From the NCBI RefSeq assembly GCF_965363235.1, contig NC_134839.1, positions 98,909,743 to 98,973,742 of the forward strand: a DNA stretch of 64,000 nt, in the 5' to 3' direction. Below, piece by piece: positions 21,920 to 33,837 of this stretch. A program made the position numbers and the translations under genes. This DNA comes from Mytilus galloprovincialis (Eukaryota; Mollusca; Bivalvia; Mytilida; Mytilidae). How positions within the stretch are numbered: position 1 is the first letter of the stretch; the number at the start of each line of letters is the position of its first letter. The notes under the pieces are model-generated. The model was not told the origin of the DNA, did not search any database, and worked only from the letters and a program-made list of their open reading frames with translations.

Positions 21920-24900
21920 ATGGAAAGTGCAAACAAGTAAGTTTTTTCTATGATTCTATTTATTCGGGAATTTTCTCTTTTCTTATAACTGTGCTTTTTT
22001 ATTTATTTAGTATAATATGTATGTCATGTAAATCAGACATAAAATGCAATAGTAGAAAAAATAGATAGTGTTTGAAAATTTCTTTTGTCTAAATACGTGA
22101 TCACAAAGTACAAAGGCAATCGATTCTCGTTAACAGTGTGATCTATTTGGTACAATATAGCATTAACTCTTCGTTTTATTAATTTGACTACTTGCAAAGA
22201 CTAATTTCACAGAAAAAATAATTTAATGAGTGAAACAAATAGTTAATGATAAGTGTGTTTTCAGTTTTTACTGTGATCTATTTTATTATGTATTAGCAGT
22301 CAGTAGATGTTAATTTTCTTTTAAAGAATTGACCCCAACAAGAAAATGGAGCTTAGTGGTGGTCCATTTATGTATGACGGTATAATATGGATCCCTTTCC
22401 CAGGGCTTTACCCAGAACCCGAGAAAAAATTTAAACAGATACGAGATATGGAGTGTCGTGATTCAGACGTATTCTTGTGTTCCTTTCCAAAAGCTGGTGA
22501 GTGTTCCTTAGCATGTATAAAATAACGAGATAAAAAATAACAACTTTAGCTCAAACCTTTGCTATATGAACGATTAAAACCTTTGTTTCTGTTCATAGCA
22601 ACGAATATTATAAATCTATATTTTTTTTACTTTCTAACGTCCAATTAATTATTCATTTTGCCTTCACTTCATCAAAGGAAAATTCATCTGTATTTTTTGC
22701 AGGCACACACTGGACCCACGAAATACTATCTATGCTGCTCTCTGGTTCTACACAATACAACCAATACAATACAATTGAAAACATGATTGAAGCAGCTAGC
22801 ACATTAGACAAAATTAATAGTGCACCTTCTAGAAGGCTACTAGTAACACATTTACCTTACAAATATCTCCCTGAACAGTTGCGAAACGGAACTGGAAAGA
22901 TAGTATACGTCCAAAGAAATCCGAAGGATCTTCACGTGTCAATGTATAATCATTTAAAAGGAAAGGGAATCATGAAAGAGGGGACTACATGGAATGAGTT
23001 TATTGAACAAATATTTACCGGTCAATGTAAGTCAAGTTATTAACTGTAGAAATATTACATTTTTTCAACAGGGGCAGTAGTTAGGGGCAGTAACTACTGC
23101 CCATCTAATAGTTGATTGTTAACTTGGGGACAACACATGAGTAGTTACTTCCCATTTTGATGATTTTACTCACATGTTAAAAAATACATTTATACATTTA
23201 AAAATCATCCTTTCATTCATTTGAAGAATGTATGTTTGATTTGCCTTGAAACAGACAAACTATTAAGTGCAGTTGGTGTGCCACTCTCCAATCATGAGGT
23301 TTCCAACCGAACGTGAAAGCATACCCAAAAAGAGCATTTCTATATGAAAACTCTATCGAGTATGTCTCCTAATACAGTATAGCGTATGATCAACTTTATA
23401 TATCCGGGTTTTTTAATTCAGTTGTTTAAATACGGAATGCGTCGAATCTGCTGATAAATTTGATTTAAACATTACACATACAACTATCAGCAATCACATT
23501 TCTATTGTTCAGTGGTTTCTATTCCAATATTAGTGTTTCATAAAAATAATGGTTTTTCTTTCTGTCGCTCTGTCTGAAAAAACTAGATAAAAGCAAATTC
23601 TGCCGTTTGAGTGCTTTATTATCCTCGAATCTTAGGGTTTTGCCTCTACAAATAAAGAAAATGTTATAAACGGTGTTTGCTTTAACGTTTATGTGTTCTA
23701 TTTATAGTGAAAATGTTTGGTGGATGGTTTCAGTTCAGTAAAGATTGGGAAAAAGAAATCGATATAAAGAAGAACATATTGCCATTATATTATGAAGAGA
23801 TGAAACAGGTAAAACAGTCTAACATAATCTAGGCTAAGTGTTGTCGTGTTCAAAGTTGATGTTACTAGTTGTTTTTTTAAATAACTACGCGGAAACTATT
23901 TTGCCATATAACGCCTTAAATTTATAAAGGAAATAATTATCCTAGTTAGATATCATAGAATTGCCCGGTTACCCTTCAGACTGAATCGAAATTTTAATTT
24001 CAAAATACCTATGTTTTGAAATAAAATATCTTCTTCTATTGTCAGGTTTTGTTTATAAAAAGAATAGAACAATTGAAATAAAATATATTTTTTTTTAATT
24101 ATAACCTTAGGACGATAAGATTTCATATAAAACCACACAAAACCTGCTAACACTATAGATAAAATAATTTACTACAAGTCCAAATTTTCTACAAACAAAG
24201 AAATTAATAATAATATTTCAAAATATCGACCGAGAATACCTATATCAGAGATAGCAATTATTAAACATTTTTTTTTCTTTTCAGGACATAACTGGAAACA
24301 TATTGAAAACGGCTGAATATTTGAACGTGCCATGTAAAAACGAATTTGCCATGGAAGTTGGAGATAAATGCAGTTTTGATAAGCTAAAGAACAACAAATT
24401 AGATTATACAGCTTTAGTGGATAAGAACAGAAAGTCAACCCTATTCCGAAAAGGTATTTACTATATAATAATATAATGGAGAAAAAAATGTATCGTATAT
24501 GATTGGGTACATGCAGATACTATTTAACATTTTAATTATTCTATTTTGACACATACACACCCTATCGAAAATATAATGCTTCATGTAAAAAGATAAAAAT
24601 AAGAGGGTTTTTCTCAGTATACCTTTTATCATTATATTGTTCTTAGAATTAAAATGTAGGCATTATCTGAACTTCTTGTCGTTCGTAATTGTTTGCTTCT
24701 ATGAAAATAAGTAGATATTGCGGTGTTGCCTATATGACAACTATCCTACAGACATAAACAATTATAAGCAAAACCAATACAGTTTAGTAAGCTACAAAGA
24801 CGCTAACATGACAATATAGGAATAATAAAGAAAACCAAACGAAAAACAATCAACGAAAAACAAATATGGTAGACAGTAAGAAATACAAAGAAAAACAAAA

Positions 24901-26012
24901 ACAAAAGATATGGAGTACCCATCCATGACACAAAAACAAAAGATATGGGATACCCATCCATGACACAAAACCAGTACATGCACAACATATACAAAACAAA
25001 GGAACAGCGCTTTCGTTGTTGTTTGATATTTCAAAGCCACAGTGAGTCCTTCAACAAGTATGACAGCGCTCACTTTTTTATTCAAGCATCGCGAATTAGT
25101 ATTTTGCAGACGAAACGCACGTCTGCTGTTCAAAATGATAAGCCTAGTATATTTGATGAGTTGTCTCCCTTAACATAGGATAATAGTGTAACAGTACAAT
25201 ATAAGAACAAACTGTACAGTAGGAAAGAGCTTGATTACCTCAAAGTTGTTGTAGTGTTTGCTTTGCTTAGTCTTTTTAAATAATTATCCTATGTAATTTT
25301 TTGTGGACTTGTTTCTCTTTTTGCGTTTTGAGTTTCTCTTCGACTATCTCCATGGTATCTTTCGCAGTTTATTTGGCTTATCAGATTTCCATGTAATGTA
25401 GAAAACTTGTCAAAAAGAAAAAAAATTAGAAAAGTACTAACATACTCACAGTAACTAAACCTAGTAGCCCAAAGCCACTCTCAACAAAAATATACCTATG
25501 TTTCCCACACTAGAATATCAATCAGTATACATCCAGCAGATTTAGTAAAATACATCATGAACATTTTGATAAAAGTATGAAATATTAGTATCGAATAAAT
25601 GTACAAATAGAGAGTAAAGTTATTAAGATAAGAGGATGTGGTATAATTGCCAATGAGACAGCATTCCACAAGAGACAAAATTACACAGACATCAACAACT
25701 ATAGGTAAACGTACGGACTTCAACAATGGCTAAAACCCACACTGCATATTACAGCAACTATAACTTTTTAAGTTACACTTTGGACTGTCAATATGTCATG
25801 TAATCGGTGTGTAGAAAACAACAGAGTTTCAAGGATTTTCAGATTTTGGTAAATCTTGGAGTCAATGTATAAATGAATATATTTCAAAATTTCTTGCAGG
25901 TCAGGTAGGAGACTGGAAGAACTGGTTTACGGTTGCACAAAATGAGTGTTTTGGTGCATTGTATGATGATGAAATGAAAAGTTCCAATCTTAAGTTTACG
26001 TACGAGCAATGA
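21920..26012 (+). CDS. Cytosolic sulfotransferase (SULT1-like), gene 2
   Basis: Paralogue of the divergent neighbour. Coding exons: 21920-21936, 22327-22496, 22703-23026, 23708-23808, 24285-24453, 25900-26012 (TGA at 26010-26012). Every junction is GT-AG and in phase, giving 297 residues. Motifs: PAPS 5'-phosphosulfate loop CSFPKAGTHW (K61), catalytic His in VTHLPYKYLP (H112), [15 protein letters not shown] (R134, S142), RKGQVGDWK (R259-K260-G261), and the dimer motif [10 protein letters not shown] matching KxxxTVxxxE. All catalytic features are intact, so an active soluble enzyme is expected. Exons 5 and 6 have exactly the same lengths as in gene 1 (169 and 113 nt). Exons 2-4 differ by 3 or 6 nt. 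Substrate unknown: the variable loop between the two halves differs strongly between the paralogues, so they may differ in acceptor. A candidate AATAAA lies at 26204. Confidence 0.92.
23027..23707. other. Intron 3 of sulfotransferase gene 2
   Basis: AT-rich intron. A short duplicated 'GGGGCAGTAGTTA' pair occurs near 23070-23090. Otherwise nothing recognised. Confidence 0.45.
23809..24284. other. Intron 4 of sulfotransferase gene 2
   Basis: AT-rich, ends in a strong T-rich tract before CAG. No other feature. Confidence 0.5.
24454..25899. repeat. Last intron of sulfotransferase gene 2, with repeat fragments
   Basis: About 24700-24870 is a worn family A-like copy. At 24895-24970 the block 'ACAAAAGATATGG' with CCCATCCATGACAC is repeated in tandem. 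25040-25140 carries a family E fragment ('GACGAAACGCACGTCTG'). 25622-25760 is a forward family A head ('GATGTGGTATAATTGCCAAT'). No exon. Confidence 0.55.
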
Positions 26013-26203
26013 TAATAACTAGTTTTCCATTATACATTAATACATTATACATTTCAATCAAATATGTAACCAATCTCAATATTTCAGGGAAAATAAATTT
26101 CAGCTACATGTACTTTATCAGTCCATACTGGTGTGTGCTTATTTATGTATACTATTTATAAATGCATGTATGTGTGTTTAGTTATGTATATATTTTTTTA
26201 ATG

Positions 26204-26209
26204 AATAAA
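26204..26209 (+). other. Candidate polyadenylation signal, sulfotransferase gene 2
   Basis: AATAAA 192 nt after the stop codon, in AT-rich DNA and followed by a T-rich stretch, so this is a plausible but unproven signal. Confidence 0.45.
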
Positions 26210-26371
26210 AAAACTATGATATTTTTTTCTGTTTACAAGTTTTTTAAAATTTTTAAATTTTATTCGATATAGTTTATCACGAAATTTACCTGGCAATTTT
26301 ATGGTTATTTCATACATGGTATTAATCAATATCTATTTTGTTTGTTAGTGCAAAGCTACTTAAATTAATAA

Positions 26372-26715
26372 AATTAACGGTACCAATTTTCTTGCACCAG
26401 ATACGCATTTCGACAATACATGTCTCTTCAGTGATGCTCGTAGCCAAAATCTTTGAAATCCAAAGCTTATATTAAAGAATAAGAGCTATAATCCAAAAGG
26501 TCCAAAAAGTATAGCCAAATACGTGAAAGGAATAAGAGCTTTGCATGAGGGAGATACATTCCTTAATTTATAATAATTTATATCATTTTGTAACAGCAAA
26601 TTTTAATAACACAAACAATCTGTATTTTCATGCCAGTACCGAAGTACTGGCTACTGGGCTGGTGATACCCTCGGGGACTAATAGTCCACCACCAGAGGCA
26701 TCGAAATTAAGTTAA
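26372..26715 (+). repeat. Dispersed repeat family E
   Basis: Contains 'TTTTCTTGCACCAGATACGC', 'ACATGTCTCTTCAGTGATGC' and, further on, 'GGCTGGTGATACCCTCGGGG'. The latter part recurs in reverse at 42.58-42.66 kb ('GAGGGTATCACCAGCCCAG'). No coding capacity. Confidence 0.6.
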
Positions 26716-26719
26716 CCCA

Positions 26720-27324
26720 TATTTATATGATTTATTTAAGAGACATTGATTGTTGACATGTGCATTTGTTGCAGAAACAATAGTACCGTTTATGTTATTA
26801 CACACTGAGTGATAATTAACATGGTATATGGTTAGAACGTTTGTCTTGACTTATAGCGATTAAGTTAGGAACATGGATGTGGTTTATTAAGACCCTTAAG
26901 AGCGACGTATTTATATTGGACAATTTTAAAGACTAAGAGTGATTTAGAACATGCTTTTATTTATAGATGTTTTTTTTTTTTTAGTCTGTGAGTTTATTAT
27001 AGAATGATTTTGCCTTTTCACAGTATCGGTTTTGCTCAAGGTCGAAGACCATACAATAAGAGTTTTTTTTCTTCTACACTTTGTATGATTAAGTGTATGC
27101 TAAGGTGTTAACGCTCCAGACTATAAGTAATTCAGACTGAGATGAAGATTTATGTTATGGGTTTTTTCTCTAGATATAGAGTGAAATAATTGTCACTAGA
27201 CGCTAAGCAGGCAACAATCTATCACGAGTAGTATAATTGTTTCTTGTAAATAGTTTCTATATGTTTTTTGATGTTTTAGTCTGCAGAAAAATGGCGCATT
27301 TATTGAAGTCCAACGACAATTAAT
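26720..27324. other. Spacer, nothing recognised
   Basis: Intergenic DNA just outside the large inverted duplication. No feature. Confidence 0.4.
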
Positions 27325-27974
27325 TCATGCATATCAGGAAATGCATATGTCATTGCAATATGAATTTGAACCCTGCTTTGTTTTACACATACAAACTAAG
27401 CCGACTCGTTAACGCCCTTGTTTAAAACGTAACAGCCTACAGGAAGATATGTCATTCTAACTGTTCAATGTTTTTTTTTTAACTCTGAGCCGACCACTCG
27501 TCGTTCACTGCAACTAAAAATCATAGTGATGCCAAAAAACGTACAGCAACGTGTACGGGATCGAATATCAACTCATTTGCCTTTTAACTTTAAAGTCGCT
27601 GAAAAAAACATAACAAGGAGCAGTTGTGGTATAGTTCCTTGTGATAAAATTACCTGCAAAAGACTGCATGAAAGACTCGAAAAATTCAAATACAGATAAC
27701 CACACACCCTTCAACTACAATTGCCAAAACATGGCAGCTATACCATATAGCAGGCTATAGATAATGTTTGCATTGTGTATATCGTTGTATTCTAAGCCTT
27801 CAATCCCTTTGGATTTAAATATGTATTTTTTTATAATAAATATAATTAAGAAGGCTCAAATAACAAAATATAAAACAGATCAAACAGAAATTGCTGAAGC
27901 TTTATTGTTTTAGTATATGTTACCTTTAGCATTCCAAAAATCTATAAACAGAGATCAACTAGAACTTATAAACT

Positions 27975-28330
27975 AGCATTTGTAACAGTGACAAAGACAA
28001 ATAAATAAAGGCAACAGTAGTATACCGCTGTTCTAAAGTCATAAAACGATTGAGAGAAAACAAATCCGGGTTACAAACTAAAACTGAGGGAAACACAACA
28101 AATATAAGAGGAAACAGCAGAAACACTGAAGTGCAACAAAATACCAAAACACATATAGAAACGAACTAAAAGATAACAACTGCCTTTTTCATGACTTGAT
28201 TCAGGACATTTTAAGAAAAATAGTGGGTTGAACCTGGTTTTGCGGCTTGCCAAACCTCGCGCTGTAATGGCAATGTTAAATATAACACTAAAATGACAAC
28301 ATTACGTGACAGGACTACAGTACAACTAAA
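27975..28330. repeat. Repeat family D, first copy, with fused family C scrap
   Basis: Contains 'AGTATACCGCTGTTCTAAAG', 'GGTTACAAACTAAAACTGAG' and 'ACACAACAAATATAAGAGGA'. The same blocks recur at 28446-28620. 'GGGTTGAACCTGGTTTTGCG' near 28225 is family C-like. Absent from the other PGRP arm. Confidence 0.65.
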
Positions 28331-28430
28331 TGAAAAAACATTCCGGACAGAGAAATATACAAATAAACATTACAATAGGACATTTCGACATGCTAATAGT
28401 TATCAAAGGTATCAGACTTATAATTTAATA

Positions 28431-28680
28431 CACCATACGTGTGTTTAGTATACCGCTGTTCGAAATTCATCAATCGATTGAGAAATAAACAAATACAGGT
28501 TACAAACTAAAACTGAGTTGAAACGCATCAAATACAAGAGGAGAACTACGACACAACAGAAACACAACATTAAAATGCAACACACACAGAAACGAACTAT
28601 AATATAACAATGGCCATTGCATAAAACAGCACAAAAAAAAAACATGCACTGTCTCTCACACGACTGAAAAACGCTACAAA
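28431..28680. repeat. Repeat family D, second copy
   Basis: Same orientation as the first copy, about 450 bp later: 'AGTATACCGCTGTTCGAAAT', 'GGTTACAAACTAAAACTGAG', 'CGAACTATAATATAACAATG'. Absent from the right PGRP arm, so it was inserted after duplication or lost there. Confidence 0.65.
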
Positions 28681-29115
28681 AGTGACTTCACGGGTAAATT
28701 TATCTAGAGGTAACAAACAGCAACAGATTATACCAAATCATGTCAACGTTAACTTTATACTAGTTTATACAAGATACTATCATAAGTTTTATCTTCAATC
28801 TGTACACGTTTGTTCATTTTCGTGATCTTTAAATGCTTTATCTGTATTCTATTAAGAATATTTAAGAAGCACGGACAATATATTATATTCCTGATTTATC
28901 ATGTACGTACTAATATTTGGAAACTGTTACAAAAATAAGAATTGAGAGTCGGATTTTTATTCATATAATAATCTAAAGACTCAGACATGTTACTTCGTAA
29001 TTAAAAAAAATAACATTTCAGAAACATTTTTGAAAAAAAAGATAAACACTATAGATTAAATTTATAACAAAACAGGATTCATGCAACGTCTTATTTAATA
29101 ATATCTATGTTTAAG

Positions 29116-31816
29116 GATTTTCATATCAGTGCTCGTTACTTGTTTCATCACTAATGATGCGTACGCAGCCCAGTGCGGGTGTGCAACAGACCCTTTGCAT
29201 GTTCGATCTGGAGCAGGAACAACGCATCGAATTTTAGGAACAGTCCCTGCTGGCGAATGTCACACAGATAAAGGAGGCAGACAAACAGCTAATGGATATA
29301 CATGGGCTAATATTGACTATAATGGACAAGTAAGTTCGATGTATTGCAGAAATTTGAAGGAATAAACAATACTTGATAGAATGTGTTGTGTGCTAAATTA
29401 TGCTTTTGTATTTTCCAAAAGTTTTCTTGTTTTCGTGTAACTGTTGTGTAAGTTTGTAAGAATTATACTAAGCAAGATAATATACTAGCAGATAACACTG
29501 ATTAATTAGCCAAAAAAGGAGAAATGGAAACGAACTTAACCACGTCACTCTGTGTTCTTGTTAGATGTATTTCTATTTGTATCCATCTGATGAGTTAAGA
29601 TTTTATCAACTGATTTTTACAGTTCGTTCTTATTTGGAACGGTTAAACCACTGTCCCAGGTTAAGGGGAAGGTTGTTATCCCGCTAACACGTTAAACTCC
29701 GCCACATTCTGTATGTATGTGCTTTTCTCAAATCAGGAGTCTGTAATTCAGTGGTTGTCGTTTGTTGACTGTCCCTCTGGTATCTTTCGTCCCTCTTTTG
29801 TTGATCTGTTACATGTTTTATTTTCGTTTATTTTTTATTTTTTTGTACACAAATCAGAACACAATTGTTCTCGTTTGAATTGTTTTACATTTGTCATTTT
29901 TTAATTGACTATGCGGTATAAGCTGCTCATTGTCGAAATTTCTGAGTCATTTGGTCTCTTGTGAAGAGTTATTTCATTGCAATCATACAACATCTTCTTT
30001 CTTAAATTCATAAATAATTACCACAGATAGGTATTGTGTAGCGGCATATCGCTACAAGTATAATTTGTGTTTTCACGTTTACTATGATAGGCATACATTT
30101 TAGAAAAAAGCACAAGTAGCCAATGATTTAAACAAAAACCACGATAAACCAAATGTTTATTCAACATTTTAGGATGCTTGGGCTGCAATCAATTGGCTGA
30201 ATTTTAAAGCTTGTCAGAGTAAGTAATACTATAGAATAAGCTAAAAAAACAAACACGGTTGGTAATACCTTATGTTGTCCCTTCTAACGATTGGTTATAA
30301 TTAATTATTCAGGAACGGTAAAGAGACATATATATTGGCATTAATAAAAATGCATTCAAGTGCGAAATTTAGTCAGCCATAAAACCAAGTTAAATCTGCC
30401 TTTTCTACATAAGGAAATGCCGGTTCCATGTCAGGTATATAACAGTTGTTTTCCATTCGTTACTGTTTGAGCTTTTGATTCGGCCATTTTGTAAAAGACT
30501 TTCCGTTTTGAATTTTCCTTTGAGTTCGGTATGTTTGTTATTTTATCTTTCAAACCTTCTTCCAAGAAAAAGTATTGATAAAATTATGTCACTGTTAACT
30601 ATATTTATATGCTTCAAAATAAACGGCAGACGTATTTCCATGTTTGTTTTGTATAAGATATAGAAGACATTTTTGTTGCAGCCAATCAAGCATCTACGTC
30701 TATAGGCTGTCCAAACATTGTATCACGTGCTGGATGGGGTGCTCGTAGTCCAACAATTCCACACTCTCTTTTAACACATACCCCAAATCACGTGTACATC
30801 CATCATGGCGCCTCAGGAGGATGTCATACACAGTCAGCATGTATTTCTAAAGTCAAGGCGTACCAAAATTACCACATGGATGGCCATCGTGAGTATCTGT
30901 AATTTGAATATTTTTTTTGTATAAAGTTACCAATTGACAGCTCTTATAGCTCTCTTACTCCGTTCTTTAGATTTTAATAAGTACGACTCTCTCCAAGATT
31001 ATTTCTTGTCGTGAGCAATGTGATAAGTATATCTTGGAAAAGAAACTAGAATGAAATTCAAAACAGTGTGGCTGTGGCCATTGATTGACACATTAAATTC
31101 ATCCATTGACTGGGACAATTTACATGAACGTTTGTCTGTAACGACCACTGTTCACGACGTACCTACGATAGACATTTAAACTGTGGGGTCACCAAAGGTT
31201 TCTTAACGCCTTTAATTATAAAATAATTCAAAAAATTAATCAGGAATAACCTTTATGTTTTGATTTACATAATTGATATAAATCAAAACATCGTTTTATT
31301 TCTGATTAGTTTTTCGAATTACTTTATTAAGGTGTTGAGAACCTTTGGTGACCCCATAGTTTAAGTGTCTTTAAAAAGTACATAGTGAACAGTGGTCGTT
31401 ACATACAAACGTTCACCTAAATTGTCCCAGTCAATGGATGAATTTAATGTGGCAATCAATGGCCACAGCCACACTGTTTTGAATTTCATTCTATTTGAAC
31501 TTTTGAGCGCAGCATTGGTTTTCAGGTTCATTTCGAGTTACATAAATAATCTTTACATTTTGGTGTAATGGTATTATGCCATCGGTTGTGTGATCAAGTG
31601 ATTTTTACAGCAAATAACAATGAGGGCATTCCGATGCATTTCTACCCACGTGAGTTGCGTTTTTGACTGATTTCGTATTACTGCTCGGATATTATCGAGG
31701 GCACTAAACATTCCTTATCGCTTGTTATATATATATTAATTTCTTCAAAACATATTCATGCAAATAATTTTTTTAGAACATAGATAAACGATATGAAAAT
31801 GTTTTGTCGCGAGAAA

Positions 31817-31878
<62 letters not shown>

Positions 31879-33698
31879 AACAGGGACAAGGTATAATTAA
31901 CAGTTGTCACTACACATAGGCAGACATACTTATATATAAATTTACAGTGATTGTGTGCTTCTAAAATGGAACAGCATCTTGTAGTTATACAGAAGAGATG
32001 AGTAGATGTTCATTTCTGTACACTTAAAAATACTTTATGTATTGCTTCTAATGATGTCCCTGTTTAATTCTACGAGAAGGTAAAACCTCCCGAAACGAAA
32101 GCTGACTTTTATCAGCTATTGTTAAAGCAGGTACTGCAAAGCTAGGCGGTGTCGTCGTAGAACCGTTCGGGGAGGAAGTGAAGAATCAGATCTACTATAA
32201 CATCGTTAGGTTGATTTTCTAGGCACTCTCAACAGAGGTATCTGATATTAATTATAATTCAAGAATAACTAACATTTGTGTAAACGCATGAAGAAGAAAA
32301 TGTTAAGAACGTTTTGCGGGAAAACATGAATGCCTTCTCAAACTCAATCATCATTTTGCACGAACTTTGTGTATAAAAAAAATATATCTATTTACCTTTA
32401 ACTCACTTTTAGATATAGAGATGTGCATTTGTTCTGAGACAAGTGCCTTTGACCATCCACAAGAATGTGAGGCCATCCGATATTCAGTACAGCATTTAGG
32501 TTTCATGGAACCCTTGTCATAATAGGTGTCGATAGTGGTATAGTACAAAGAGGTTATATGGTATTGAAGAGTTTTTGTCATCCTGTTCGACAACAGTGCT
32601 TTACTTGTTATAAGCTGAAGTATTGATGTAGATAATGACAATGTTTCAATACCTTTCAGTTCATGATTGAATAGCAAGATTGGAATAACATTGGACATTT
32701 CAGGTTTATATGACGGACAATACTAATGTGTAAGCTTTATGTTTTTACAGACTGGAGTGATATTGGTTACAGTTTTGTGGTCGGAGAAGATGGTAATGTT
32801 TATGAAGCCAGGGGATGGGACGCAGTGGGAGCTCACACTTTGCATCATAACTATGATGGTCTAGGTAAATGTGTTTCATTAATTAAGCTAATCGGTATAT
32901 TCCATATATTTAGTACGAGACAGTATATACATCTTCCGATGAACAAAAAAGTAACAACAGAGCAGCCACCATGGTATTCATTACGATTAGTAGATGCTGT
33001 GGCTTAAACTCTCACAAAAGCAATATAATCAATCGTAGAATTGATTAAAGGTATGACTACAGAAAAATTATTTATATGTGAGGTCAGACCTATATAAATT
33101 TGGATTTACTCAAATATGACTGCCCCTATTATAGGACTATGAAATTGCATAGAAAAGAAGAAAAAAACTAAAGATTTCGTTTGGTAAAGATAAGAATATT
33201 AAGAGTTCTGTTATTGCAAAGTTGTATAAGTACAATGTAGGTAAAAGCCATATATCAATTTCTTTATAGGACCTATTCTTTTTACATCATTTACTTTTGA
33301 CATGAAGGCTTTGAAATATCGTGGTTTATTGACAGAACTTAATTGAACTGTTTTTTTCTGACTTTGGGAGTCTTCTACAAGAATAAATTCATTAGTCTGG
33401 GATGCATTTACAATATTTTACTTTTGATTGAAACAAATATAAATTACGCGATGACATATTTGACATAAATCACGACTACGTTTTTGCTACAGGTATCTGT
33501 GTCATTGGTAATTTCATGGAACATGTTCCAAATGACGCTGCTCTTAATGCAATAAAGAGTCTTATACAGTGCGGAATCAACAAAGGAAAAATCACAGCCA
33601 ACTATATCCTTAAAGGTCACAGAGATGTCGGACAAACAGCTTGTCCCGGTCAGAAGCTGTATGATTTAATTCAAACATGGCCTCATTATCACCACTGA
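29116..33698 (+). CDS. SH3b-domain peptidoglycan recognition protein, gene 1 (5' exon missing)
   Basis: Secreted innate-immune amidase that cleaves the lactoyl-Ala bond of bacterial peptidoglycan. Coding exons found: 29116-29329, 30173-30218, 30682-30888, 32751-32864, 33493-33698 (TGA at 33696). All are in phase and encode 261 residues plus a split first codon. The start codon must lie in an upstream exon that I could not place, since the frame enters 29116 mid-codon through an AG acceptor. Exon 1 gives a hydrophobic leader (FISVLVTCF) ending AYA-AQ, a good signal-peptidase site, then a bacterial-type SH3b domain ([17 protein letters not shown], finishing in exon 2 with NFKACQ). Exons 3-5 are the PGRP domain. 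Zinc and catalytic residues are all present: first His of YIHHGA, Tyr of GYSFVVG, His of GHRD, Cys of TACPG. It should therefore be an active amidase. SH3b likely binds cell-wall glycan or peptide. The 60-residue C-terminal part closely resembles vertebrate PGLYRP1 (LIQTWPHY). Confidence 0.9.
29637..30005 (-). repeat. Dispersed repeat family A in PGRP gene 1 intron 1
   Basis: Reverse copy from 'ACTGTCCCAGGTTAAG' to 'CATCTTCTTTC'. A short foreign segment 'GACTGTCCCTCTGGTATC' with TTTCGTCCCTCTTTTG (29768-29801) is the terminus of family B, lodged in the middle of family A. Confidence 0.75.
30350..30560 (+). repeat. Family C (PLE-2 tail) in PGRP gene 1 intron 2
   Basis: 'CATAAAACCAAGTTAAATCT' through 'TTTTCCTTTGAGTTCGGTA'. 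Forward, diverged copy. Confidence 0.65.
31048..31492. mobile_element. 445-bp foldback element in PGRP gene 1 intron 3
   Basis: Near-perfect palindrome. It begins AGAATGAAATTCAAAACAGT and ends with the reverse complement, with arms of about 210 bp and a short AT-rich centre that is itself palindromic (TGATTTACATA.TTGATATAAATCA). No coding capacity. The matching intron position of gene 2 (about 41880) lacks it, so it was inserted after the duplication. Confidence 0.85.
31500..32750. other. Remainder of PGRP gene 1 intron 3
   Basis: Includes the (TA)n run at 31820-31876 and AT-rich DNA. A 115-codon minus-strand frame at 32351-32698 has no recognisable domain and no counterpart checked in gene 2, so it was not called. 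Confidence 0.4.
31820..31876. repeat. (TA)n microsatellite
   Basis: About 28 uninterrupted TA dinucleotides in intron 3 of PGRP gene 1. Not seen in the other arm. Confidence 0.95.
32865..33492. other. Intron 4 of PGRP gene 1
   Basis: AT-rich. Recognisably homologous to the last intron of gene 2 (for example 'AAATTTGGATTTACTCAAATATGAC' region against 39.28 kb). No repeats inserted. Confidence 0.55.
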
Positions 33699-33837
33699 TG
33701 AAGAAAGAAATTCAGTAATTAAATATAAAGAGGCTTTTTAATTACTCAATCGAATGTAAAACAAGGTGTATGCCTGTCTAATCCTTGCCTGTATCTCGGT
33801 ACATGGTTCTTAAATTACATATCACGGCTTTGTAAAC

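Larger units (their letters stand above)
21437..21965. promoter_or_regulatory. Palindromic bidirectional promoter between two sulfotransferase genes
   Basis: The start codons of the two genes are 455 bp apart and point outward. The left arm (about 21437-21577) and right arm (about 21817-21949) are inverted copies. Both contain, reading outward, GGTGGAATG or its near match, ACTTTTAAAGTGTAC, TGACG, a TATAAATA box (21503-21510 on minus, 21874-21881 on plus), the 17-nt coding exon and its GTAAGTTTTTT donor. A further matching block (GTAACAnATTTTATTTCGT) lies further in at 21639-21657 and 21772-21790, so symmetry reaches almost to the centre near 21.71 kb. This looks like an inverted gene duplication whose breakpoint lies within or beside the promoter. 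Confidence 0.85.

Noticed and set aside
29129-29365. Reading exon 1 of PGRP gene 1 as a complete 78-residue gene starting at GTG and ending at 29365
   Set aside because: Animals do not use GTG starts here. The frame crosses a clear CAA|GTAAGT donor at 29329, and the spliced exon 2 completes the SH3b domain. The same applies to 43887-44123.
32351-32698. 115-codon minus-strand frame in PGRP gene 1 intron 3
   Set aside because: No domain recognised and no splice or transcript evidence. Likely an open stretch in AT-rich intron.
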